Shown piece by piece: positions 1 to 5,774 of a stretch of 8,810 bases of DNA (positions are counted from its first letter, which is position 1; the number at the start of each line of letters is the position of its first letter). A program made the position numbers and the translations under genes. The DNA lies in NCBI GenBank assembly GCA_013138675.1, contig WTCH01000065.1:1-8810 (forward strand), in the 5' to 3' direction. The notes beneath the pieces were generated by a model. It was not told the DNA's origin and ran no database searches. It saw only the letters and a program-made list of their open reading frames with translations. The stretch is from Woeseiaceae bacterium. Lineage in GTDB: Bacteria > Pseudomonadota > Gammaproteobacteria > Steroidobacterales > Woeseiaceae.

Positions 1-972
1 ATGGTAGACCTTGCTCAGCCCCGCGACGAGTCGGTCTATTTCCGAGGCGACCGGCACATGAACCAAAACGAGATTCTTTGCCTGTAAATTTGCGGGCTTG
101 CGAAGCTGGTAGCGAACGATCTCGTCCATGCGGTCGATCTGTTCGTTGACCTTGCCCGCCACCTTTCCTGCCTCTCCCTGGTTCAACAACGAGCGCATCG
201 CCGCCAGTGGTGTCTTCAGGCTGTGCGCGAGGTTATCGAGCGTGTTGCGATAGCGCTCGGATCGGCCACGCTCGCTGTCTATCAGCAGGTTCATGTTGCG
301 AGCAACGCCTGTCAGTTCGGTTGGAAACTGGGCGGACAAAGATGCCCGCTCACCCTGCTCGATTTCACCGATCTCGTTTTCGATCTGACGCAACGGCCGT
401 AGCAGATGGCGCAGCAGCACCGAGATTGACAGCAACATGATCACAGCAACTGCCGCAAACCAGCCGAATAACTGCCGCCTGAATTGTGCGACCTGCGCGT
501 TGAAAGACTCAAGACTCTCAGCCACTTTGAAGACAAACGGCCGGTAATTTCCGTCTGGCAGTTCCCACTGCACAGCAAGGCTCACGGTCAGCACCGGAGT
601 GCCGTCTGCAAGCATCTCGTTCAGGAACAGGCGTACACCACTCTGCGGCTGCTCGCCGACCGGAATGTCGATACCCAACGCAGAACGTGAGCGCCACACC
701 GGCTCGCCTTCGTCGCCGCGCAGTTCGGCATAGAGACCTGACCCGATGGTGCCAAAGCGAGGTTCCTGCAGGTCCGGTGGCAATTCGAGACCACCGTCAT
801 CAGTCGCTTCGGCAGCGGCAAGAATTGCCATCAGGTGGCCATCGAGAATATCGGCTTGCGCCTGCTCGCCGGCACTGCGAAACGCGGTGTCGAGCACGAC
901 GATCGTGACGCCAAAGAAAAATAACAGCAACACACTGACCGAGATCAGGAGCCGGGCGTTAAGGGATGACAT
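1..972 (-). CDS. PhoQ-type sensor histidine kinase (C-terminus cut by window edge)
   Basis: Inner-membrane sensor kinase, expected to autophosphorylate on His and pass the phosphate to the regulator encoded just upstream. The 324 visible residues show a first membrane segment at about 8-28, a periplasmic sensor region at about 30-165, a second membrane segment at about 168-188, a HAMP-like linker rich in acidic residues (about 190-235), and an H-box LAHSLKTPLA with His250, closely resembling the PhoQ dimerisation motif THSLKTPLA. The ATP-binding domain (N, G boxes) begins at the edge and is missing from the window. The start ATG (972-970) overlaps the regulator's TAA stop by one base (TAATG), implying translational coupling. 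The periplasmic part lacks a long acidic cluster like that of enteric PhoQ; only short stretches such as GDEGE (about 86-90) are seen, so the stimulus may differ. The kinase call is firm; the PhoQ subfamily rests on the H-box and on its PhoP-like partner. Confidence 0.9.
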   Translation of the reverse strand, partial: MSSLNARLLISVSVLLLFFFGVTIVVLDTAFRSAGEQAQADILDGHLMAILAAAEATDDGGLELPPDLQEPRFGTIGSGLYAELRGDEGEPVWRSRSALGIDIPVGEQPQSGVRLFLNEMLADGTPVLTVSLAVQWELPDGNYRPFVFKVAESLESFNAQVAQFRRQLFGWFAAVAVIMLLSISVLLRHLLRPLRQIENEIGEIEQGERASLSAQFPTELTGVARNMNLLIDSERGRSERYRNTLDNLAHSLKTPLAAMRSLLNQGEAGKVAGKVNEQIDRMDEIVRYQLRKPANLQAKNLVLVHVPVASEIDRLVAGLSKVYH

Positions 973-1658
973 TAGCCTGAAGGGCCGCGTTCCAGTGCGA
1001 AACGATAGCCTCTTCCTCTCAGGGTTTCGATAGGCTTGATCGTGTTATCGGGATCCATCTTCTTGCGCAAGCGCCCGATGAACACCTCGATGACATTGCT
1101 GTCGCGCTCGAAATCCTGGTCATAAAGTCGCTCGGTCAATTCTGTTTTGGAAATTACCTGGCCGGTCCGAACCATCAGGTATTCGATGATCTTGTACTCA
1201 TAGCTGGTCAGCTCGATGTTGGCGTCGTTGACCTTAAGTTCCTGGCGCGACATATCCAGCGAAACCGGTCCCGCTGTCATCGTTGACGAGGCCCAACCGC
1301 CAGTGCGCCGCAGAAGTGCGTTCACCCGTGCCGTGACTTCCTCGACGTGGAATGGTTTGACGACGTAGTCGTCTGCACCCGCTTCCAGGCCGTCAACTTT
1401 GTCTTCCCAGCGATCGCGGGCCGTCAGTATCAATATTGGGTAAGTCTTACCCTGCTCTCGTACATTGCGAATGATGTCGAGACCTGACATCTCCGGAAGC
1501 CCCAGGTCGACAATCGCGAGATCGATCGGGTATTCGAGGGCGAAATAAAGACCCTCCTTGCCATCGGCCGCCTGCTCAATGGCGAACCCGCCATCGGCCA
1601 GCTTCGCTGCCAGCGTCTCGCGCAGTGTCGTGTCATCTTCAATTAGCAGTAAGCGCAT
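972..1658 (-). CDS. phoP: PhoP-type OmpR-family response regulator
   Basis: Cytoplasmic DNA-binding regulator of 228 residues, the usual length for PhoP. The N-terminal receiver domain shows the acidic pair E7-D8-D9, phospho-acceptor D51, T79 and K101, plus the stretch LTARDRWEDKVDGLEAGADD, which is typical of PhoP and its relatives. The C-terminal winged helix (about 130-224) holds ELTSYEYKIIEYLM, the recognition region DSNVIEVFIGRLRKK and the terminal ETLRGRGYRF. A GAGG ribosome-binding sequence lies about 9 bases before the ATG, overlapping the end of the PepSY-like gene 5 bp upstream. It overlaps the kinase gene by one base, so the two are surely a pair. By family, it binds tandem direct repeats with 11-bp spacing, and such a triple repeat lies in this operon's leader (2548-2573), suggesting autoregulation. 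The symbol follows sequence resemblance; the regulon in this organism is unknown. Confidence 0.9.
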   Translation of the reverse strand: MRLLLIEDDTTLRETLAAKLADGGFAIEQAADGKEGLYFALEYPIDLAIVDLGLPEMSGLDIIRNVREQGKTYPILILTARDRWEDKVDGLEAGADDYVVKPFHVEEVTARVNALLRRTGGWASSTMTAGPVSLDMSRQELKVNDANIELTSYEYKIIEYLMVRTGQVISKTELTERLYDQDFERDSNVIEVFIGRLRKKMDPDNTIKPIETLRGRGYRFALERGPSG

Positions 1659-1663
1659 GTCGA

Positions 1664-1954
1664 CTAACCTCGCAGCTTGCGGCCTTGAACCTTGTGCGTC
1701 TTAACCTTGCCGTCCTTGGTCAACACCTTGATGTGATGCACTTCGCGATTGCCCTGCATCCTGGTTTCGGCACTCAATATTCGGCCGCCAGTCTGGCTGC
1801 GCACCTGTTCAACAGCCTGGGAGAGCGTCTTGCCATTATCGTTCTGCGCAACCCGGAGAACGACGCCCTCGGGGTCATCTGCAATGGCGCTCGAAGGCCC
1901 GAGCGCCATAGCGGAGCAGATAATGAGAATGGCCAGAAGTCGCATCAGAGTCAT
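1664..1954 (-). CDS. small exported PepSY-like protein
   Basis: A 96-residue protein with a clear N-terminal signal peptide (hydrophobic stretch about 4-24, likely cleaved after SAIA near residue 25), so a periplasmic location is expected. The mature part has the layout of a single PepSY-like unit: a helix TLSQAVEQVRSQTGG, then strands around ILSAETRMQG, VHHIKVLTKDG and KVKTHKVQG. The C-terminus is very basic (HKVQGRKLRG). PepSY proteins are small periplasmic or membrane-linked domains proposed to modulate proteases or sense envelope conditions; a specific role here is not known. It sits between the glycine-zipper gene (12 bp upstream) and the regulator (5 bp downstream), so it may be an accessory or output of the two-component system. 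No good Shine-Dalgarno is seen; an in-frame ATG at 1945 is an alternative start that still leaves a signal peptide. Confidence 0.75.
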   Translation of the reverse strand: MTLMRLLAILIICSAMALGPSSAIADDPEGVVLRVAQNDNGKTLSQAVEQVRSQTGGRILSAETRMQGNREVHHIKVLTKDGKVKTHKVQGRKLRG

Positions 1955-1966
1955 ATCGTATCTGTA

Positions 1967-2482
1967 TCACCCGGCGGGCCGGATGTCGACTCGCACTTTA
2001 ATGCTCTTGCCTGGATCGTACGGCATGCGGGTCGAGTACTTCTGGCCGTTGTAGCGATACACGACGTTGTACCCGTCAATACGCTGTTCGCGCTGGTTAC
2101 GATAATGCGTCTCGCAACGTTCGACGGGGCGTGAACTCTCCACTCTGCGTACCGGCCCATGCCCAATCGCAGCACCCAGCATGCTGCCGGCGATCGTCGC
2201 TGCGTCGTTGCCGCGACCGCTGCCAATCTGGTGGCCAATAACTCCGCCAATGATCGCTCCGGCCAGTGTCCGGCCCGGCGCGTGACGGCGCGGCTCATAG
2301 GAGGTGTAGTACTCGGTGTCTTGCCAGCACTCCCGTACCGGGGTCTTCACATTGACGTAGCGAACTATCGGCCTTGAGCTGATGACTTTCGCATGATCGT
2401 AAACTGCTGCATTAGCGCCAGCGGAAACGGCCAGCAAAGCTGCTGCTGTGGCCAGTCCTGCAATCGTTCGTTTGCTGTTCAT
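1967..2482 (-). CDS. exported glycine-zipper (2TM) envelope protein
   Basis: A 171-residue protein with a signal peptide (basic MNSKR, hydrophobic core about 7-22, likely cleavage after GANA near residue 25). A central glycine zipper of the 17-kDa surface antigen/2TM type spans about 73-107 (TLAGAIIGGVIGHQIG, then TIAGSMLGAAIG), predicted to insert as a pair of membrane-spanning hairpin helices. Two cysteines flank it (ECWQ at about 52 and ERCE at about 123) and could form a disulfide. The C-terminus YNVVYRYNGQKYSTRMPYDPG is a conserved-looking beta-rich tail. I chose the ATG at 2482 because GGAG stands 6-7 bases before it; an ATG six codons upstream (2500) is in frame but has no comparable site. 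It is the first gene of the operon with PepSY, PhoP-type and PhoQ-type genes, which points to an envelope-stress output. Exact function unknown. Confidence 0.85.
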   Translation of the reverse strand: MNSKRTIAGLATAAALLAVSAGANAAVYDHAKVISSRPIVRYVNVKTPVRECWQDTEYYTSYEPRRHAPGRTLAGAIIGGVIGHQIGSGRGNDAATIAGSMLGAAIGHGPVRRVESSRPVERCETHYRNQREQRIDGYNVVYRYNGQKYSTRMPYDPGKSIKVRVDIRPAG

Positions 2483-2504
2483 GATCTTCTCCATTTCCAA
2501 TCGA

Positions 2505-2519
2505 CTGACCTTTTGTCAG
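2505..2519 (-). promoter_or_regulatory. short inverted repeat in the operon leader
   Basis: A perfect 5-bp inverted repeat, CTGAC and GTCAG around a 5-base spacer, lies between the presumed promoter and the glycine-zipper start. No T-run follows, so it does not look like an intrinsic terminator for mazG. It could be a small operator or a weak leader hairpin, or chance. Confidence 0.25.
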
Positions 2520-2547
2520 CCTGGGAACAAGAGTAGATCCGGCGCAA

Positions 2548-2573
2548 TGAACCACGCCTGAATAGTTTGTGAA
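2548..2573 (-). promoter_or_regulatory. candidate PhoP/OmpR-class operator: three TTCA half-sites at 11-bp steps
   Basis: Read on the minus strand, TTCACA, TTCAGG and TTCATT start exactly 11 bp apart (plus-strand TGAA at 2570, 2559 and 2548). Hexamer plus 5-bp spacer is the layout bound by PhoP, PmrA and OmpR-type winged-helix dimers. The array ends about 10 bp before a weak -10-like TACTCT (2530-2535), close to the distance at which PhoP boxes replace a -35 element. It lies upstream of the glycine-zipper gene that heads the two-component operon. The repeat is seen directly; its binding role is inferred. Confidence 0.5.
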
Positions 2574-2580
2574 TCGGACC

Positions 2581-3360
2581 TTAACCGACGCGCTTCTTGG
2601 CGGCGCGCCATTCCTTGTCGAGCGACTCAAGCGACTGGTTGTTGAGTGCCCTGCCGTCCTCTCTGACAGCGCTTTCCATATCCCGAAAGCGGCGCTCAAA
2701 CTTGTAGTTGCCAGATGCCAGTGCCTTCTCCGGGTCGACGTCCAGGTGTCGGGCGAGATTAACCACTGCAAACAAGAGGTCGCCGAACTCCTCTTCGATG
2801 CTGGCAACACTGCGTGAGCCTACAGCCTCCTCGAGTTCATCCAATTCCTCACGGATCTTGGCGCGCACGCCTTGCCTGTCCGGCCAGTCAAAACCTACCG
2901 TGCCGGCTCGTTTGCCGAGTTTCTGAGCCCTTTTTAGTGCTGGCAGCGCCACAGCGACGCCGGCCAGTGCGCTATTGTCGTCCTTGCCCGCTCTTTCCTC
3001 GGCCTTGATTTGCTCCCAGCCCCCGTCGACGGCGCCCGCAGCGCGCTCCTCTTCGGTCCCGAAAACGTGCGGGTGGCGCCGCAACATTTTGTCAGAGATC
3101 GCCCCGGCAACGTCATCAAAATCAAACAGGCCGGCCTCATTGGCCATTTGCGCGTGAAAAACCACCTGAAATAGCAGGTCCCCAAGTTCATCCCTGAGGG
3201 CAGAAAAGTCCTCCCGCGCGATCGCATCGGCGACTTCGTAGGCCTCCTCAATTGTGTAGGGGGCGATGCTTGAGAAGTCCTGTTCCTGGTCCCACGGGCA
3301 GCCGTCATCCGCATCGCGAAGGCGTGCCATGACTTCAAGTAATTTATCGATACTACTCAT
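2581..3360 (-). CDS. mazG: nucleoside triphosphate pyrophosphohydrolase MazG
   Basis: Cytoplasmic house-cleaning enzyme that hydrolyses NTPs and dNTPs to monophosphates and pyrophosphate, and in E. coli affects (p)ppGpp levels. At 259 residues it is close to the E. coli length (263) and has two tandem MazG units. The first holds the metal-binding motif EEAYE (38-42) with ELGD (58-61); the second holds EELDE (171-175) with EFGD (191-194). The N-terminus IDKLLEVMARLRDADDGCPWD and the C-terminal WRAAKKR are family-typical. All visible metal-binding acidic residues are present. It starts 6 bp after the stop of the upstream CoA-pyrophosphatase-type gene, so the two are co-transcribed and perhaps coupled; no strong Shine-Dalgarno is seen. 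The next gene downstream begins about 100 bp later behind its own likely promoter. Confidence 0.95.
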   Translation of the reverse strand: MSSIDKLLEVMARLRDADDGCPWDQEQDFSSIAPYTIEEAYEVADAIAREDFSALRDELGDLLFQVVFHAQMANEAGLFDFDDVAGAISDKMLRRHPHVFGTEEERAAGAVDGGWEQIKAEERAGKDDNSALAGVAVALPALKRAQKLGKRAGTVGFDWPDRQGVRAKIREELDELEEAVGSRSVASIEEEFGDLLFAVVNLARHLDVDPEKALASGNYKFERRFRDMESAVREDGRALNNQSLESLDKEWRAAKKRVG

Positions 3361-3366
3361 AACTCA

Positions 3367-3990
3367 TTATTTATTAATGATATTTATGAATCTCAGCAGC
3401 ATCTGGGCAGTTGCACCCCAGATCCGCTGGCCCTCGTAGTGAAACTCGACCATCGAGAATGCCAGTCCCTGCCATTCACGCGTCACCATACGATGGTTTG
3501 CCGGTTCTGTCAGGAAAGAAAGGGGTACCTCGAAAGCGTACTCTACCTCTGTCGTATCGATCTCAAGTGGCACAGATCCGTCGACGAACCCGACAATTGG
3601 AGTCACCGCGTAACCCGTGACCGTCGGCATCGTCTCCAGGTAGCCAATGATCGACACGTGCTCTTCAGAAATGCCGATTTCTTCGCGGGTTTCACGTAGC
3701 GCCGTTATTTCGATATCCGCGTCAGATTCTTCCATGCGTCCACCCGGGAAACTGACCTGGCCCGCATGGTGCTTGAGATCGGCCGAGCGTTGCGTCAGCA
3801 GTACGGAAAGCCCTGCCTCGTGACACCGTACCGGGATCAGCACACCGGCCGGCTTCAGGGTCTTGGCGATTTTCTCAAGCATGCCCACGGGCCAGCTGTA
3901 GGTACCCCTCGGTACCACAACGTCCAGCGGGTTGGACGGTTTTCTCGTTGCCGCCAGTCGCTCGCGCAGATATGCGGCCGTAATAACCAC
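3367..3990 (-). CDS. nudL: CoA pyrophosphatase-type NUDIX hydrolase (NudL family)
   Basis: Predicted to cleave CoA and acyl-CoA derivatives to 4'-phosphopantetheine and 3',5'-ADP. At 207 residues it is slightly longer than E. coli NudL (192). The family signature LLTQRSADLKHHAGQVSFPGG (about 64-84) leads into the NUDIX box, whose ALRETREEIGI (97-107) carries the catalytic RExxEE residues R99, E100, E103 and E104. The start is GTG at 3990: it is the only start before residue 37 that keeps the family N-terminal region, and the codon just before it is a stop (3993-3991). That stop belongs to the terminal repeat of an inserted element, so no native Shine-Dalgarno or promoter precedes the gene. 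Translation may come from coupling with a small ORF in the element (ends at 3991). mazG follows after 6 bp. Confidence 0.87.
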   Translation of the reverse strand: MVITAAYLRERLAATRKPSNPLDVVVPRGTYSWPVGMLEKIAKTLKPAGVLIPVRCHEAGLSVLLTQRSADLKHHAGQVSFPGGRMEESDADIEITALRETREEIGISEEHVSIIGYLETMPTVTGYAVTPIVGFVDGSVPLEIDTTEVEYAFEVPLSFLTEPANHRMVTREWQGLAFSMVEFHYEGQRIWGATAQMLLRFINIINK

Positions 3991-4016
3991 TTAGGGCCTG
4001 GTAATACCAGGGACGA
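3991..4016 (+). repeat. left terminal inverted repeat of the element
   Basis: Twenty-six bases that match the right end (4236-4261) perfectly in inverted orientation. It contains its own palindrome, CCTGGTAATACCAGG (3997-4011), with 7-bp arms around one base. Its outermost TTA reads TAA on the minus strand and directly precedes the nudL GTG. Confidence 0.9.
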
Positions 4017-4185
4017 GGTCGCTGCCGGCGCCGATTTGCTCGTCCAGCAAGGCAGAGTGAGTGCCGCGTAACATCGTTACGCCAGCGAACGACAACGCCG
4101 CTGGCGAGTAAATCGGGCCGGCCCTCCGGGTAGTGGCTGAAACCAGGCCACCCGGCGTTGCTCGTCGTTCAATTGGAGTGACCAA
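3991..4185 (-). CDS. possible small ORF inside the MITE-like element
   Basis: A 64-codon frame begins at TTG (4185-4183) and ends with the TAA formed by the left terminal repeat. GGAG (4195-4192) lies six bases before the TTG inside a purine-rich GAGGAGAGAGA tract, an excellent Shine-Dalgarno spacing. The product, rich in Ala, Gly, Thr and Arg with the tail DLVPGITRP encoded by the terminal repeat, resembles no family I recognise. Its stop abuts the nudL GTG in the same frame (TAAGTG), which would allow translational coupling. It may be a leader-type ORF whose function is translation rather than its product, or chance; the TTG start and lack of homology keep confidence low. Confidence 0.3.
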   Translation of the reverse strand: MVTPIERRATPGGLVSATTRRAGPIYSPAALSFAGVTMLRGTHSALLDEQIGAGSDLVPGITRP

Positions 4186-4235
4186 ATCTCTCTCCTCGCG
4201 CCTTGATTGGCGCGGTTTCAGTCGCTACAGCGGAT

Positions 4236-4261
4236 TCGTCCCTGGTATTACCAGGCCCTAA
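4236..4261 (-). repeat. right terminal inverted repeat of the element
   Basis: Exact inverted copy of 3991-4016. It contains the palindrome CCTGGTATTACCAGG (4241-4255). The fumC TAG stop codon (4260-4258) lies within it. No T-run follows the palindrome on either strand, so it is not an obvious intrinsic terminator. Confidence 0.9.
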
Positions 4262-5646
4262 TTCTTAATACCGCCCTCAGTCAGGGCAGCGGGGTCAAGC
4301 AGGCGATCGAGTTCCTCGTCTGTCAGATCTGTCATTTCCTGTGCAACGTCCTTAAGCGGCCTGCCCTCGGCGTACGCTTTCTTTGCGATGGCAGCACCGA
4401 GTTCGTAGCCGATAACAGGATTCAGCGCGGTAACCAGGATCGGATTCCGGCCGACAGCGGCGTTGATATTGTCAACATTCACCGTAAAACCGGCGATCGC
4501 TTTGTCCGCCAGTACCGTACAGGCACTGGACAGCAACTCAATGCTCTGCAACAGGTTGTACGTCACAACGGGCAGCATGACGTTGAGCTGGAAATTACCG
4601 GCCTGACCACCAATAGTGACCGTCGCATCGTTACCAATCACCTGGGCTGCAACCATCGCCACAGCCTCGGGAATCACCGGGTTGACCTTGCCCGGCATGA
4701 TGCTCGACCCCGGCTGCAATGCAGGCAACGCGATCTCACCAATGCCTGCCAACGGGCCAGAGTTCATCCAGCGCAGATCATTCGAAATCTTGGTCAGGCT
4801 CACAGCAAGCACTTTCAGCTGGCCCGACGTCTCGACAGCAGCATCCTGACTGGAAAGGCTCTCAAACTTGGACGCGGCCGACTTGAAGTCGATGCCGGTT
4901 TTTTCTCCGAGCAATACGGCTACTTTGTCGCCAAACTTGGGATGCGCATTGATACCGGTGCCGACCGCAGTACCGCCCATGGCGAGCTCCGTGAGGCGTC
5001 CCATCGTATCGCCGAGCCGCTCCGCAGCATGATCGATCTGCGAGCGCCAACCGTCGAGTTCTTGCCCAAGCGTCACCGGCATCGCATCCATCAGGTGCGT
5101 ACGCCCGGTCTTGACGATCTCGCCTACCTCCCCGGATTTGGTCTCCAGCGCGGCTGACAGGTGCCGCAATGCCGGCATCAGGTGATCATGAATCGCGATC
5201 GCAGCACTGACGTGAACACAGGTCGGAATCGCATCATTGCTGCTTTGACTCATGTTCACATGGTCGTTCGGATGCACTTCGGCGCCGAGATCTTCAGAGG
5301 CGACGTGACCAATGACCTCGTTGGCGTTCATGTTTGAACTGGTACCGGATCCTGTCTGGAATACATCGATCGGGAAGTGCCGATCGTGCCCACCGTCAGC
5401 GACTTCCAGGGCTGCCTTTTGAATGGACATCGAAACGTCGTTCTGGAGCAGGCCCAGTTCATTATTTGCGCCGGCACAAGCCCATTTCACGAGACCGAGC
5501 GCAGAAATGAACTGCCGCGGCATCGGCAAGCCACTGATAGGAAAATTTTCGACAGCCCGCTGCGTTGTTGCTCCCCACAACGCGTCCGCCGGAACCTGAA
5601 GTTCACCCATGCTGTCATGTTCGGTGCGATATTCTTTGCTACTCAT
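4258..5646 (-). CDS. fumC: class II fumarate hydratase FumC
   Basis: Iron-independent fumarase of the TCA cycle, interconverting fumarate and L-malate as a cytoplasmic homotetramer. At 462 residues it has the usual length (E. coli 467). The N-terminus DSMGELQVPADALWGATTQR, the substrate-binding GTSSNMNANEV (101-111), GRTHLMDAMP with the conserved His184, and the superfamily signature GSSIMPGKVNP (313-323) with the mobile-loop serines and Lys320 are all present, separating it from aspartase (which has a different loop context) and class I fumarases. The ATG at 5646 gives the family N-terminus; only a weak AGG stands nearby. It is divergent from purB. Its TAG stop lies inside the terminal repeat of an inserted element, which separates it from nudL and mazG; precise removal would leave a TAA stop instead. 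No terminator is evident. Confidence 0.96.
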   Translation of the reverse strand: MSSKEYRTEHDSMGELQVPADALWGATTQRAVENFPISGLPMPRQFISALGLVKWACAGANNELGLLQNDVSMSIQKAALEVADGGHDRHFPIDVFQTGSGTSSNMNANEVIGHVASEDLGAEVHPNDHVNMSQSSNDAIPTCVHVSAAIAIHDHLMPALRHLSAALETKSGEVGEIVKTGRTHLMDAMPVTLGQELDGWRSQIDHAAERLGDTMGRLTELAMGGTAVGTGINAHPKFGDKVAVLLGEKTGIDFKSAASKFESLSSQDAAVETSGQLKVLAVSLTKISNDLRWMNSGPLAGIGEIALPALQPGSSIMPGKVNPVIPEAVAMVAAQVIGNDATVTIGGQAGNFQLNVMLPVVTYNLLQSIELLSSACTVLADKAIAGFTVNVDNINAAVGRNPILVTALNPVIGYELGAAIAKKAYAEGRPLKDVAQEMTDLTDEELDRLLDPAALTEGGIKN

Positions 5647-5774
5647 TGCCTGTCGTACTCCATGCTATATGCCATGCGTCCTCGCGCGTGTATCATGGCG
5701 CCGCAGCGCACGAGGCGCTGCGCGCAGGTATCATTCGCGCTTTGCGCGCGCAAGTTTACACTGGTTTCCATCAC
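5647..5774. promoter_or_regulatory. fumC-purB divergent intergenic region with GC-rich hairpins
   Basis: This 128-bp region must hold the promoters of both divergent genes. Seen directly: an 8-bp perfect stem CGCAGCGC/GCGCTGCG with loop ACGAG (5702-5722), a CGCGC-TTT-GCGCG hairpin (5736-5748), and two plus-strand TATCAT hexamers (5691-5696, 5729-5734), each 5/6 to a sigma-70 -10 box but without a convincing -35. For fumC a TATAGC (minus strand, around 5664-5669) is a weak -10 candidate. No PurR-like site is recognised. The hairpins could shape either leader. Confidence 0.4.

Larger units (their letters stand above)
3991..4261. mobile_element. MITE-like element with 26-bp perfect terminal inverted repeats
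   Basis: A 271-bp segment fills the fumC-nudL gap. Its first 26 bases (from TTAGGGCCTGG) are repeated exactly, inverted, at its end (to CCAGGCCCTAA); similarity continues weakly a few bases inward. Both ends carry TA just inside the outer base, compatible with a TA target duplication as in IS630/mariner-type elements. No transposase is encoded. Inside are further palindromes: an 8-bp stem CGCCAGCG/CGCTGGCG (4080-4106) and GGGCCGGCCC (4115-4124). The right end supplies the fumC TAG stop and the left end stops one base before the nudL GTG. Short length, perfect ends, no transposase and exact fit suggest a non-autonomous insertion; the family is not recognised. An RNA-level structured spacer is the main alternative. 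Confidence 0.65.

Noticed and set aside
3991..4261. Integron attC site or intrinsic terminator pair
   Set aside because: Lacks the attC core RYYYAAC/GTTRRRY boxes and lacks T-tracts after the palindromes.
4207..5157. 316-codon plus-strand open frame opposite fumC
   Set aside because: It is antisense to a full-length FumC with intact motifs; the translation looks like random Arg/His-rich shadow sequence with no family signature.
5565..5774. 5' extension of the purB frame by 70 codons
   Set aside because: Overlaps the fumC 5' end on the other strand and has no PurB-like sequence; the ATG at 5775 matches the family N-terminus.
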